DNA of 64,000 nucleotides from Mycolicibacterium goodii (GTDB lineage Bacteria; Actinomycetota; Actinomycetes; Mycobacteriales; Mycobacteriaceae): the NCBI RefSeq assembly GCF_001187505.1, contig NZ_CP012150.1, positions 5,366,048 to 5,430,047 of the forward strand, in the 5' to 3' direction. Each line of letters begins with the position of its first letter. Within the stretch, counting starts at the first letter, position 1. The translations under genes were made by a program, and so were the position numbers. The notes under the pieces were generated by a model, which saw only the letters and a list, made by a program, of their open reading frames with translations, was not told the DNA's origin and did not search any database. Positions 27,554 through 35,766 of the stretch are shown piece after piece.

Positions 27554-28332
27554 CCACCACCGCGCCCGACACCGAACGCCTGGCGTTGCCTGCCGAGCCC
27601 TCGTCCGGGCTGGGTCTGGGACGCTGGCTGGTCCAACCGCTGGTCTGCGTCGCCGCGGTGGTCGGTTCGCTGGTGTACGTCGAGGTGGCCGACGTCTCCG
27701 AGTCCGAGCGACGGGCGTTGGCCATCGGCAACCTGCTGACCCTGCTCCGCGAGCACATGGTGATCAGCGTCGCCGCAACGATTCTCACATGTGCGCTGGC
27801 GATCCCGCTCGGCATCGCGCTGACGCGGGGGTCGATGCGACGCTATGCGAAACCGATCATCACCCTGGCGGGTTTCGGTCAGGCCGCACCCGCGATCGGG
27901 CTCATCGCCCTGGGCGCGGTGCTGTTCGGCATCGGCACCGTCGGGGCGATCGCCGCGCTGACGGTGTACGGCGCGTTGCCGATCATCGCCAACACCGTGA
28001 TCGGTCTCGACGGCCTCGACCGCCGACTCGTGGAAGCCGCACGCGGCATGGGGATGTCGTCGTTCTCGACCCTGCTCAAGGTGGAGTTGCCACTGGCGTT
28101 GCGCGTGATCGTCGCTGGCGTGCGCACCGCGCTGGTGCTCATCGTGGGCACCGCGTCGCTGGCCGCGTTCACCGGCGGCGGCGGGCTGGGACAGCTCATC
28201 ACCGTCGGAATCCGGTTGCAGCAGACCACCACGCTGGTGGTGGGCGCGATCCTGGTCGCGTCGCTGGCGCTGTTCATCGACTGGCTGGCCCGCGTGGTCG
28301 AGATGCTCGCCGCGCCGAAGGGGCTGGGATGA
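27550..28332 (+). CDS. Glycine betaine/choline-type ABC transporter permease (second)
   Basis: The 260-residue membrane protein starts with a soluble stretch of about 35 residues, followed by about six helices and the EAA loop EAARGMGMSSFSTLLKVELPLALR. It is homologous to the first permease but carries the longer N-terminus; the two probably form a heterodimeric channel. The GTG at 27550 overlaps the ATPase stop (GTGA). Confidence 0.9.
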   Translation: MTTTAPDTERLALPAEPSSGLGLGRWLVQPLVCVAAVVGSLVYVEVADVSESERRALAIGNLLTLLREHMVISVAATILTCALAIPLGIALTRGSMRRYAKPIITLAGFGQAAPAIGLIALGAVLFGIGTVGAIAALTVYGALPIIANTVIGLDGLDRRLVEAARGMGMSSFSTLLKVELPLALRVIVAGVRTALVLIVGTASLAAFTGGGGLGQLITVGIRLQQTTTLVVGAILVASLALFIDWLARVVEMLAAPKGLG

Positions 28333-29285
28333 GGATCGCCAGGTTCATTGCGGCGGCGCTCGTCGTCGCGACGGCGCTCGCCGGATGCGGGCTGCGTTCG
28401 GCCAGCGGCACCGTGCTCGACGCACGACCCGGCGCGATCAAACACTACGATTCACTCGACGGCGTGCCGATCACGGTCACCGCCAAGGATTTCACCGAAC
28501 AACTGATCCTCGGCAACATGGTGTCGATCGTGCTCAACGCCGCAGGAGCCGAGGTCACCAACATGACGAACACCCCGGGCAGCTTCGGTGTCCGGCAGGC
28601 CATGCTCAACGGAAGTGCCACGGTGTCACCTGAATACACCGGCAACGGCTGGATCAACTACATGGGCAACGAGCAGCCCATCCCGGACCCGACCGCGCAA
28701 TGGCGGGCGGTCAACGAGGCCGACGCGGTCAACAACCTCACCTGGCTGCCGCCCGCCCCGATGAACAACACCTACGCCTTCGCCATCCGCGACGCCGAGG
28801 GCCGGCGACTCGGCGTGACCAAACTGTCCGATCTCGCCCGGCTCCCCCGCTCCGAGTTGACGTTCTGTGTGGAAAGCGAATTCGCCAGCCGCAACGACGG
28901 TTTCGTGCCGATGCTGCAGACCTACGGGATGTCGCCCGACGGGCTCGGCCGGGTGACCCACCTGGACACCGGCGTCATCTACACCGCGACCGCCAACGGT
29001 GACTGCAACTTCGGCGAGGTCTACACCACCGACGGGCGCATCCCGGCGCTGAACCTGCGGGTGCTCGACGACGACAGGAAGTTCTTCCCGCTGTACAACC
29101 TGTCGGTTGTCGTCAACACCGATCTGTTGAACGCGCACCCCGAGCTCGGCGAGATCGTCGCCGAGCTCAGCCCGCGGCTCACCAACGAGACCATGATGGC
29201 GCTCAACGCGCGGGTGGACAGCGACGGCGACGACCCGGCCATCGTGGCGCGTGACTGGCTGGTCTCGGAAGGGCTGCTGAGCTGA
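28329..29285 (+). CDS. Glycine betaine/choline-type substrate-binding lipoprotein
   Basis: The 318-residue protein begins with a lipoprotein signal peptide whose lipobox LAGC puts the modified cysteine at residue 20. The mature part has the OpuAC/QAT fold (ITVTAKDFTEQLILGNMV, then TVSPEYTGNGW, then GDCNFGEVYTTDGRI), which cages quaternary ammonium groups with aromatic residues. It would be anchored outside the cytoplasmic membrane and deliver substrate to the two permeases. Its ATG overlaps the permease stop (ATGA). Confidence 0.92.
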   Translation: MRIARFIAAALVVATALAGCGLRSASGTVLDARPGAIKHYDSLDGVPITVTAKDFTEQLILGNMVSIVLNAAGAEVTNMTNTPGSFGVRQAMLNGSATVSPEYTGNGWINYMGNEQPIPDPTAQWRAVNEADAVNNLTWLPPAPMNNTYAFAIRDAEGRRLGVTKLSDLARLPRSELTFCVESEFASRNDGFVPMLQTYGMSPDGLGRVTHLDTGVIYTATANGDCNFGEVYTTDGRIPALNLRVLDDDRKFFPLYNLSVVVNTDLLNAHPELGEIVAELSPRLTNETMMALNARVDSDGDDPAIVARDWLVSEGLLS

Positions 29286-29290
29286 GGCAG

Positions 29291-30091
29291 TCAGCGCACC
29301 ACCGCCGGATGCGGGACCCGCGGGGCGCCCAGCATCTCGCGGTGTGACGGCGGAATCCGGCCGCCTTCGTCGGTGATCCCGTAACGCGTCGCCAGTTCGG
29401 CGCCGATCACCGTCTGCCCGGACAACTGTCCCAGGTTCGGGTCGCGGTACAGCGCGTCGATCAACCGGCCGGTGAACTCCGGGGTTTCGGCGTGCTCGGC
29501 GGTCTCGGCCAACGCTTCGGGGTTGCCGTCGAACGCCGCACGCAGTTTCTCGGTGAGCAGGATGCCCATCCAGATCGACACCGTCGACACCGTGGTGCCG
29601 CGGAAATCCACCGCCATGTCGGCGGCGAGTTTGTCCACGCCGGCCTTCTGCGCGCCGTACGCCGGGCCGTGCATGTAACACGCCGAGCCCGGCGACGACG
29701 TGAACGCGATCAGCCCCTTCTCCCCCGCGAGCAGAAGCGGCGCGGCATGCCACGACGCGACATATGCCGAGCGCAACCCAACGTCGAGCACATCGGCCAG
29801 TTCGATCGGCTTCTCCCAGAACGGCTTCGGGTTTACCAACGCGTCGTGGATCGCCGCGGCGTTGTTCACCAGCAGGTCAAGCCGTCCGGACTCGTCGGCG
29901 ATGCGCCGGAACAACGCAGCCACCGCGGCGTCGTCGGAATGGTCAACCCGCACGGCGACACCGCCGGGCCCCGGATCGGTCACCGTCCGGCCCGTGAGGT
30001 ACACCTTCCACCCCGCGGCGAGCAGGGCTGCGGCGATGCCGCGACCCGCGCCGCGGCTGGCTCCCGTGACAACAGCGACCGGCGTTTCCAT
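29291..30091 (-). CDS. Short-chain dehydrogenase/reductase
   Basis: The 266-residue classical SDR has the cofactor loop TGASRGAGRG near the N-terminus, NNAA at about residue 77, and catalytic Tyr/Lys in YGAQK preceded by the active serine in TSSPGS. The RTVTDPGPGG region after beta-2 suggests NADPH preference. The substrate is unknown. It converges on the ABC operon with five bases between stops. Confidence 0.88.
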   Translation of the reverse strand: METPVAVVTGASRGAGRGIAAALLAAGWKVYLTGRTVTDPGPGGVAVRVDHSDDAAVAALFRRIADESGRLDLLVNNAAAIHDALVNPKPFWEKPIELADVLDVGLRSAYVASWHAAPLLLAGEKGLIAFTSSPGSACYMHGPAYGAQKAGVDKLAADMAVDFRGTTVSTVSIWMGILLTEKLRAAFDGNPEALAETAEHAETPEFTGRLIDALYRDPNLGQLSGQTVIGAELATRYGITDEGGRIPPSHREMLGAPRVPHPAVVR

Positions 30092-30116
30092 GCCGACAAG
30101 TTACGTTGTGGGTTCC

Positions 30117-30168
30117 GATGGCGTGGGCGATGGTGCCGGCGATGGTGCAGGCGATGGTGCTGCTGTCG
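30117..30168. repeat. Short tandem repeat of a GGCGATGGTG unit
   Basis: Four tandem degenerate copies of a roughly 12-base unit (GGCGATGGTGCC/A) run between the divergent SDR gene and the membrane-protein gene. The segment reads as Gly-Asp-Gly-Ala repeats in one frame, but that frame has no supported start. It is a low-complexity repeat likely to vary in length by slippage. Confidence 0.55.
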
Positions 30169-30224
30169 CGTCGATCGTCCGGATTGTCCTGACGTTTGAC
30201 GAAACCGCAAATAAAGTTGCGGCC

Positions 30225-31028
30225 ATGACCAGGTTTCTCGACGGATACCTCGAATCACCGCTCTCGGGTATCGCGCCGTGGGTGGTGATGGCGGTGCTCT
30301 CGACCCCAGGGCACTTCGAGCAGGCCGTGTGCGCCGCGCTGGGTCTGACCCTGTTGACCATGTGGATCAGCCGGCGACGTGGCGGCACCCTGCATGCGCT
30401 TGACCTCTACGGTGCGGCGTTCTTCGTCATCCTGGCCGTCGTCGGCATGATCGTCTCGGCGGACACCGTGGACTGCTTGCAGACCTGGGCTGGTGAGATC
30501 AGCAACATCGCGCTGGCGCTGTTCGTCATCGCGACGATCGCCGCCCGACGGCCGTTCACCCTGCCGTACGCCAAGGAGCAGACCCCGCAGGAACATTGGG
30601 ACAGCCCGTTGTTCCTGCGGGTCAACTACGTCATCTCGGCGGTGTGGGCGGGCGCGTTCACGTTCTCGGTGATCATGGGGTTCGTCGGCAACGCCGTCCT
30701 GCACGATCCGGACAACTTCTGGACCGGTTGGGTGCTGCAACTGGCGTCGATCTTCTTCGCGGTCGCGTTCACCGGGTGGTACCCCGACCGCGCGGCGGCG
30801 GCATTCGCAGAACGGGCCGGTGAGACTCCCGAGAACCCGACGCAGACAGTTGCCCAGCTGTTCGACTGGTTGCCGATGTTCGTCCTGATCGCCGGGATCT
30901 TCGGCTGGGTCACCGACGCGCTGCCCGACGCGGTCGGGATCGCCATGATCATCGTGGGTATCGTCGGAAATACTCTGGCGGGCAAACTGATTCCCACGCG
31001 CGAGGACGCGCCGACCGAGCAGGCCTGA
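30225..31028 (+). CDS. Multi-pass membrane protein, unknown function
   Basis: The 267-residue protein begins MTRFLDGYLESPLSGIAPW and shows about seven hydrophobic segments, for example PWVVMAVLSTPGHFEQAVCAALGL, FFVILAVVGMIVS and VNYVISAVWAGAFTF. A soluble loop with EQTPQEHWDSP lies mid-protein. No family was recognised. The ATG at 30225 is the first after the tandem repeat and excludes a spurious extension to 29700 inside the divergent SDR gene. Confidence 0.75.
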   Translation: MTRFLDGYLESPLSGIAPWVVMAVLSTPGHFEQAVCAALGLTLLTMWISRRRGGTLHALDLYGAAFFVILAVVGMIVSADTVDCLQTWAGEISNIALALFVIATIAARRPFTLPYAKEQTPQEHWDSPLFLRVNYVISAVWAGAFTFSVIMGFVGNAVLHDPDNFWTGWVLQLASIFFAVAFTGWYPDRAAAAFAERAGETPENPTQTVAQLFDWLPMFVLIAGIFGWVTDALPDAVGIAMIIVGIVGNTLAGKLIPTREDAPTEQA

Positions 31029-31045
31029 TCAGCGGGCGATGACGG

Positions 31046-32083
31046 TCATCGGTGCGTCGGTCCCGAATCTGCCTGCGGCGCCTCGGTGCCGAGATTTTCG
31101 GGACGGATGGAGCGGTGCCCGGCGACCTGACCTGCGATGCCCTCCAGGCGTTGCAGGTGCTCATCGCCGAGCTCGACACCCAGTGCGCCGACGTTCTCCC
31201 GGAGGAACTCGACGTGGCGGGTGCCCGGGATCGGCACCACATCCTGTCCGCGCGAAAGCACCCAGGCCAGCGCCACCTGGCTGGGTCGCACACCCAGTTC
31301 ACCCGCGACCTCGACGACGGTGTCGGCGAGCGCGCGGTTACGGTCGAACGCCACGTCGCTGAACCGCGGATGGTTGCGGTGGGTACCGCTGACGTCGTCG
31401 CGCGACTGCACGCGGCCGGTGAGCCAGCCGCGTCCCAGCGGCGAGTACGGCACGATGCCGATGCCGAGTTCCCGGGCGATCGGTGCGGTCTCGTTCTCGA
31501 TGTCGCGGGTGAACAGCGACCACTCGTTCTGGATCGCGGCGATGGGATGCACGGCGTGCGCCCGCCGCAGCGTCTGCGGACCGGGCTCGGACAACCCGAT
31601 GTGGCGCACCTTCCCGGCCTGCACGAGTTCGGCGAGCGCTCCCACCGTGTCCTCGATCGGCACCTGCGGGTCGACCCGGTGCTGGTAGTACAGGTCGACG
31701 TGATCGATGCCGAGCCGACGCAGCGACCCCTCGATCGCCCCACGCACGTATTCGGGTCTGCCGTCGAGCGCCCGGCCGTCCGGATTGGTGTCCCGGTCCA
31801 GCCGGTTGCCGAACTTCGTGGCGACGACCAGGGAATCCCGCCTGCCCCGGATCGCCTTGCCCAGCAGGATCTCGCTGTGCTCGGGTCCGTAGATGTCGGC
31901 GGTGTCGAACAGCGTCACCCCGAGGTCGATGGCCGCGTCGACGATGTCCTTGGCCTGCTTCTCGTCGTCAGGTCCGGCGCCCGCGCGAAAGCTCATGAAC
32001 CCCAGTCCGATCGGCGACACCTCGGGTCCATGGGAGCCCAGCCGTCGACGGTCGGTGTGTAGTGGTGCCACTGTCATGGTCAT
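31046..32083 (-). CDS. Aldo/keto reductase
   Basis: The 345-residue NADPH-dependent reductase has the family's (beta/alpha)8 tetrad: Asp in FDTADIYGPEHSE, Tyr in IYGPEH, Lys in VATKFGNR and His in YYQHRVD. It falls in the AKR group resembling YajO/IolS-like enzymes (SPIGLGFMSF at the N-terminus). The start at 32083 has GAGAACGG; an in-frame ATG two codons later is possible. The substrate is unknown. The TauD/TfdA gene lies 44 bases upstream on the same strand, so the two are probably co-transcribed. Confidence 0.87.
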   Translation of the reverse strand: MTMTVAPLHTDRRRLGSHGPEVSPIGLGFMSFRAGAGPDDEKQAKDIVDAAIDLGVTLFDTADIYGPEHSEILLGKAIRGRRDSLVVATKFGNRLDRDTNPDGRALDGRPEYVRGAIEGSLRRLGIDHVDLYYQHRVDPQVPIEDTVGALAELVQAGKVRHIGLSEPGPQTLRRAHAVHPIAAIQNEWSLFTRDIENETAPIARELGIGIVPYSPLGRGWLTGRVQSRDDVSGTHRNHPRFSDVAFDRNRALADTVVEVAGELGVRPSQVALAWVLSRGQDVVPIPGTRHVEFLRENVGALGVELGDEHLQRLEGIAGQVAGHRSIRPENLGTEAPQADSGPTHR

Positions 32084-32127
32084 CCGTTCTCTTCAGGTGG
32101 AAATGGTGCTGGGGACGAGCGGTCGGA

Positions 32128-33069
32128 TCAGGATCCGTAGAAGGGCTCCCCGGACACCAGCTCGGACTCGCGACCGTCGACGCCCCTTGGCACATCGCCT
32201 TCGAGCGTCACCCGGTAGAGCACCCGGTCGTAGTCGAGATGTCCGGCGTCGGCGATCGCCAGGTGCGACGTCGCCCGGTTGTCCCAGAATGCGACGCTAC
32301 CGGGCGCCCAGCGGAATCGCACGGTGTACTCGGTGCGGGTCGCCTCCTCCCACAGCAATTTCAGGATCGCCTCGCTCTGCGACGGTGTGAAGCCACGGAT
32401 CTCCCGGGGCCCGCGGGTGAATCCCGGGCTGACGAACAGGGCCCGTTCTCCGGTGACGGGGTGAACCCGCACCGCGGGGTGGTAGGCCGCCAGATTGGCT
32501 TCACGCACCTTGCGGTCACGCTGGCTTCCTTCGGCCGCTCGCGTGTTGAACTGGTGCTTGATGTCGAGGGTGTCGACGAAGTTCCGCAGCTCCTTCGGCA
32601 GATTCTCGTATGCCGCAACGAGATTCGTCCACGCGGTGTCGCCGCCGAACGGCGGCAGGATGTGCGCGCGCAATATCGAGGCGGCAGGCGGGTTCACCAG
32701 CGCCGTCACGTCGGTGTGCCAGCTGCTGTCGTACGACGTGCGCTTGCGGCCCAACTGCCGCTCGTAGCGTCGGCTGTCGATCGGCAGGATCTCGGGGAAG
32801 CCCTCCGGCGGTTCCTCCTCGTGCGGATGCGCAGGTGTCACCTTGCCGAACCGGCGGGCGAACGCGATCTGCTCGGCGTGCCCGATCTCCTGGTCGCGGA
32901 AGAAGATCACCTTGTGGGTGTGCAGCGCGGTGCGGATTTCCTCGACCACGCTGGCTTCCAGTTCCTCGCGCAGATCGACACCGCGCACCTCGGCGCCGAT
33001 GTAGCCGGCGAGCGGCACGATGTCCAGACCGGTGTCGGTCGGCGCGCTGTTCTCCTTGAGTTCGGTCAT
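32128..33069 (-). CDS. TauD/TfdA-family Fe(II)/2-oxoglutarate dioxygenase
   Basis: The 313-residue non-heme iron enzyme has the 2-His-1-carboxylate triad H118, D120 (SWHTDVT) and H269 (TSHLAIAD), with the 2-oxoglutarate-binding arginine at about R286. Relatives include taurine dioxygenase and the alkylsulfatase AtsK, which release sulfite or sulfate for assimilation. The ATG at 33069 follows AGGGGG; the extension to 33171 lacks support. Proximity to a cysteine-type leader peptide and a LysR regulator favours a sulfur-scavenging role, but this is inference. Confidence 0.88.
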   Translation of the reverse strand: MTELKENSAPTDTGLDIVPLAGYIGAEVRGVDLREELEASVVEEIRTALHTHKVIFFRDQEIGHAEQIAFARRFGKVTPAHPHEEEPPEGFPEILPIDSRRYERQLGRKRTSYDSSWHTDVTALVNPPAASILRAHILPPFGGDTAWTNLVAAYENLPKELRNFVDTLDIKHQFNTRAAEGSQRDRKVREANLAAYHPAVRVHPVTGERALFVSPGFTRGPREIRGFTPSQSEAILKLLWEEATRTEYTVRFRWAPGSVAFWDNRATSHLAIADAGHLDYDRVLYRVTLEGDVPRGVDGRESELVSGEPFYGS

Positions 33070-33310
33070 CAGGCGGTCCCCCTTTGTGGTGATCTGTCGT
33101 GATCGGTTGGCGGGCAGTGGGCTGTCCTGCCGCGCCACCTCAGCGTCGGTTCTGTCCGCCGCCACGAACAAGCGGGTTCGGCTACCGGAATCGTTCAGTG
33201 CGGCTTACGCGTCGGTGGAATGATCGACGCAGGCACAAAAGGACACCAGAATTACAACCGCGGTGATTTCTGCTGCACTCTTCACATCGCCGCAGGTCAA
33301 CGGCGTATGG

Positions 33311-33325
33311 GCGGAGAATCTCCGC
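33311..33325. promoter_or_regulatory. Palindrome GCGGAG-AAT-CTCCGC
   Basis: A perfect inverted repeat with six-base arms and a three-base centre lies between the divergent dioxygenase and LysR genes, upstream of the leader ORF. It could be a regulator site for either direction. It does not match the LysR T-N11-A pattern well, and no T-run follows it. Confidence 0.35.
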
Positions 33326-33371
33326 ACCGCGGCACTGTGCTGGACCTCACTTCTCTGAGATCATTCGAGCC

Positions 33372-33446
33372 GTGAATTCGACGGACCTCACCAGCTCACC
33401 GCACGTCGATCTGATGCATGACCGCCGTGCGGTCTGTTGTCGCTGA
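33372..33446 (+). CDS. Putative cysteine-type leader peptide
   Basis: A GTG-started ORF encodes 24 residues: MNSTDLTSSPHVDLM through HDRRAVCCR. The central HVDL and the C-terminal A-V-C-C-R match the pattern of actinobacterial sulfur-metabolism leader peptides (HVDLxR...CR). In mycobacteria, short ORFs with consecutive cysteine codons are known to attenuate downstream genes when Cys-tRNA is plentiful. It lies 97 bases before the LysR gene. No good ribosome site precedes the GTG, consistent with a leaderless transcript, although no clear -10 is seen. It is an attenuator candidate for the LysR gene and those after it. Confidence 0.65.
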   Translation: MNSTDLTSSPHVDLMHDRRAVCCR

Positions 33447-33491
33447 ACCTTTTCGCTGATTCCAGGCTGTTCCCGAGCTGATGAGGTCCCG

Positions 33492-33551
33492 ATGACTGTC
33501 ACCGCCGTTGTGCCGTCCGCCCCGAGTGACACCGGTGCGCGCCATGCTTGA
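33492..33551 (+). CDS. Possible short ORF overlapping the LysR start
   Basis: ATG at 33492 preceded by GAGGTCCCG opens a 19-codon frame (MTVTAVVPSAPSDTGARHA) whose stop lies eight bases inside the LysR gene in another frame. The arrangement would allow translational coupling. No homology is recognised and it may be chance. Confidence 0.25.
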   Translation: MTVTAVVPSAPSDTGARHA

Positions 33552-34479
33552 CCTGCGCCGCATGATGTTGCTGTCCGATCTGGCCGACCTCGGGTCGGTC
33601 ACCGCGGTCGCCGAGCGTCGCAGCATCACCAGTTCCGCTGTGTCTCAACAACTCCGCGTCCTCGAAGAGGAAGCGGGCGCGACCCTGTTCCGCCGTGACG
33701 GCAGGACCCTGGGTCTGACGCGCAGCGGCCAGGTTCTCGCCGAGCATGTCCGGCGTGTCCTCGTCGCGGTGGACGAGGCCATGAGCGCGGTCGCCGAGAC
33801 CAGAGACCGGGTGTCGGGGCAGGTCGCGATCGCCACGTTCAACATGGGCATTCCCACGTTCGCGGTGCCGCTGATGCACCGCCTCAGCGCGTCAGAACCC
33901 GACCTGCGCATCCAGGTGCAGCAGGAGACCAGTTCGGCCGCCATCCGTCTGCTCCGGCAGGGCGAGGTCGACGTCGCCCTCACGTGCCACTACGACTTCG
34001 TCGGGCATGAGCCCCCGGGCGGGCTCACCACGGTGCCACTGCTGTTCGAACCACTGGTCTTGCTGGCGCCCACGCACTCACACCTGCGGGTGCGCAAGCA
34101 CGGGTTGTCGGCGCTGGCCGACGGGCCGTGGATCACCGGGCCGCAGAATTCCGGGCTCGGTGTCGCCGTCGTGCGGGCCGGTGAAAGTGCCGGTTTCACA
34201 CCGCAGGTCAAGCACCGCGTCATCGGCGCCCAGAACATCTGCGATCTCGCGGCCACCGAGGTCGCCTCGGCCATCGTTCCGCGGTTGTCGGTTCCCGAGA
34301 AGTTGGAGGGGCTCATCGTGCCCGGTCTGGATCTCGGCGGACGCACCATCAGCGCGGTCGTCCGCGCGGGTCGCCAGCGTGACCCGAACATCGCCTTGAT
34401 CATGCGCACGTTGCACGCCATCGCCGAGGACGCGCTGCCCGAACGCAAGTCCGGTGGCACGCTGGGTGTCGCGTCCTGA
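33544..34479 (+). CDS. LysR-family transcriptional regulator
   Basis: The 311-residue protein has an N-terminal winged helix (MLDLRRMMLLSDLADLGSVTAVAERRSITSSAVSQQLRVLEEEAG) and a C-terminal periplasmic-binding-like effector domain from about residue 90. The ATG at 33544 agrees with the usual LysR start; in-frame GTG codons at 33526 and 33535 are alternatives. It is divergent from the TauD-like dioxygenase, the classical position for a LysR regulator and its target. The short ORF upstream suggests it is itself under translational or attenuation control. Confidence 0.85.
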   Translation: MLDLRRMMLLSDLADLGSVTAVAERRSITSSAVSQQLRVLEEEAGATLFRRDGRTLGLTRSGQVLAEHVRRVLVAVDEAMSAVAETRDRVSGQVAIATFNMGIPTFAVPLMHRLSASEPDLRIQVQQETSSAAIRLLRQGEVDVALTCHYDFVGHEPPGGLTTVPLLFEPLVLLAPTHSHLRVRKHGLSALADGPWITGPQNSGLGVAVVRAGESAGFTPQVKHRVIGAQNICDLAATEVASAIVPRLSVPEKLEGLIVPGLDLGGRTISAVVRAGRQRDPNIALIMRTLHAIAEDALPERKSGGTLGVAS

Positions 34480-34661
34480 GGGTGGGCGTGCCATCACGGG
34501 TGACCTCGTGCTCGCCGATCTCGCACACGCACAGCAATCCCGCAGGGCGAGGCCGGTCGGAAGTCGGCAGAATCGGAAGAAGAATTTTCGACCGTGCCAC
34601 CGGAACCGGCGGCACTGGGACCACCGGCGCCCGCGTCGCCCCGACCGGAAGCGAGTTCTCG

Positions 34662-35675
34662 ATGGCCGACACCCACCCTGTTGTCGTGTACGGAACCGGA
34701 GCGATCGGCGGCGTCATCGCGGCCCAGCTCCGCCTGAGTGGTTTCGACGTGACCGCAGTCGCGCGTGGTGACCATCTAAGTGCCATCCGCACCGACGGGC
34801 TCAAACTGGTCACCCAGGCCGGTGAGCACACCGTGTCGCTGCCGGCCGCGGCCAACGCCGGCGAGGTCGACTGGGGCCCCGAACCGGTCGTCATCCTCGC
34901 GGTCAAAGGCCACCAGACCGCGGCCGCGCTCGACGATCTCGCGGCCCACGCCCCCGCGGACACCGCGATCTTCGCCGCGCAGAACGGCGTCGCCAACGAG
35001 ACGGCGATCCTGCGGCGTTTCGCCAACGTGTACGGCGTCACGGTCATGCTGCCCGCGGCGCATCTGGAGCCGGGTGTGGTGGTGCAGCAAAGTCATCCGT
35101 TCGCGGGCATCCTCGATCTGGGGCGCTATCCGTCCGGTACCGACGCCCTCGCGGGCGATGTCGCGGCGATGCTGCGTGCCTCGCAGTTCCTGTCCGAGGT
35201 CCGCGCCGACATCATGGCGTGGAAACATCGCAAGCTGATCATGAACCTCGGCAACGGCGTCACCGCGGTCTTCGGGCCGGGCCCGGAGGCCGACGAACTC
35301 GCCGCACGGGCGCGCGCCGAGGCCGAGGAGATCCTCGCCGCGGCGGGAATCCCGGTGGTGCCTGCCGCGCAGGACGCCGAGCGGCGCGGCAGGTTCCTGG
35401 CCGGCCGGGTGCGTGACGACGTCCACGGTTCCACGTGGCAGAGCGTGGCGCGCGGCCACACCGAGGTCGAAACCGATTACTTCAACGGCGAAATCGCATT
35501 GCAGGCACGCCTGATCGGCCGGTCCGCGCCGGTCAACGAATATCTTCAACGCGTGACGGCCGAGCATGCCCGCAACGGTCGGCCACCGCGTTCCCTCGAC
35601 GCCGCCGAGGCACTGTCACACATCACGGTCGGGGCGGGAGCCCCTGGGTCTCGGGCCCGGATGAAGATCCGATGA
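34662..35675 (+). CDS. Ketopantoate reductase (ApbA/PanE)-like oxidoreductase
   Basis: The 337-residue protein has the N-terminal NADP-binding loop VVYGTGAIGGVIAAQL, the KGHQT segment with its conserved lysine, and NGVANE. The C-terminal helical domain has KHRKLIMNLGNGV with the catalytic lysine. Family members reduce 2-ketopantoate in pantothenate synthesis, but catabolic clusters often hold paralogs acting on other 2-keto acids, so panE is not assigned. The 182 bases after the LysR gene hold no further ORF of note. Confidence 0.82.
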   Translation: MADTHPVVVYGTGAIGGVIAAQLRLSGFDVTAVARGDHLSAIRTDGLKLVTQAGEHTVSLPAAANAGEVDWGPEPVVILAVKGHQTAAALDDLAAHAPADTAIFAAQNGVANETAILRRFANVYGVTVMLPAAHLEPGVVVQQSHPFAGILDLGRYPSGTDALAGDVAAMLRASQFLSEVRADIMAWKHRKLIMNLGNGVTAVFGPGPEADELAARARAEAEEILAAAGIPVVPAAQDAERRGRFLAGRVRDDVHGSTWQSVARGHTEVETDYFNGEIALQARLIGRSAPVNEYLQRVTAEHARNGRPPRSLDAAEALSHITVGAGAPGSRARMKIR

Positions 35676-35766
35676 CCTCACCGATCACCAAGCACCCCAC
35701 GAGAAGCCGACATTCGGTCAACCCGTGACGGCACGGGAAGGATTGACCAGCAACACAGGGAGACAT

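Larger units (their letters stand above)
33070..33543. other. 474-base divergent control region
   Basis: This gap separates the dioxygenase gene from the LysR gene. It contains a 15-base palindrome (33311-33325), a 24-codon leader ORF (33372-33446), and a 19-codon ORF at 33492-33551 overlapping the LysR start. No other gene is supported. A 51-codon opening at 33220-33375 has poor third-position GC and was not called. Confidence 0.6.

Noticed and set aside
30117..30168. Repeat segment considered as part of a Gly-Asp-Gly-Ala-rich protein
   Set aside because: The frame joins the real membrane protein without a start, and the segment crosses the divergent intergenic region.
33220..33375. 51-codon ORF upstream of the leader peptide, containing Cys-Cys
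   Set aside because: Third-position GC is far below that of neighbouring genes and no ribosome site precedes it; the overlap with the leader GTG is probably chance.
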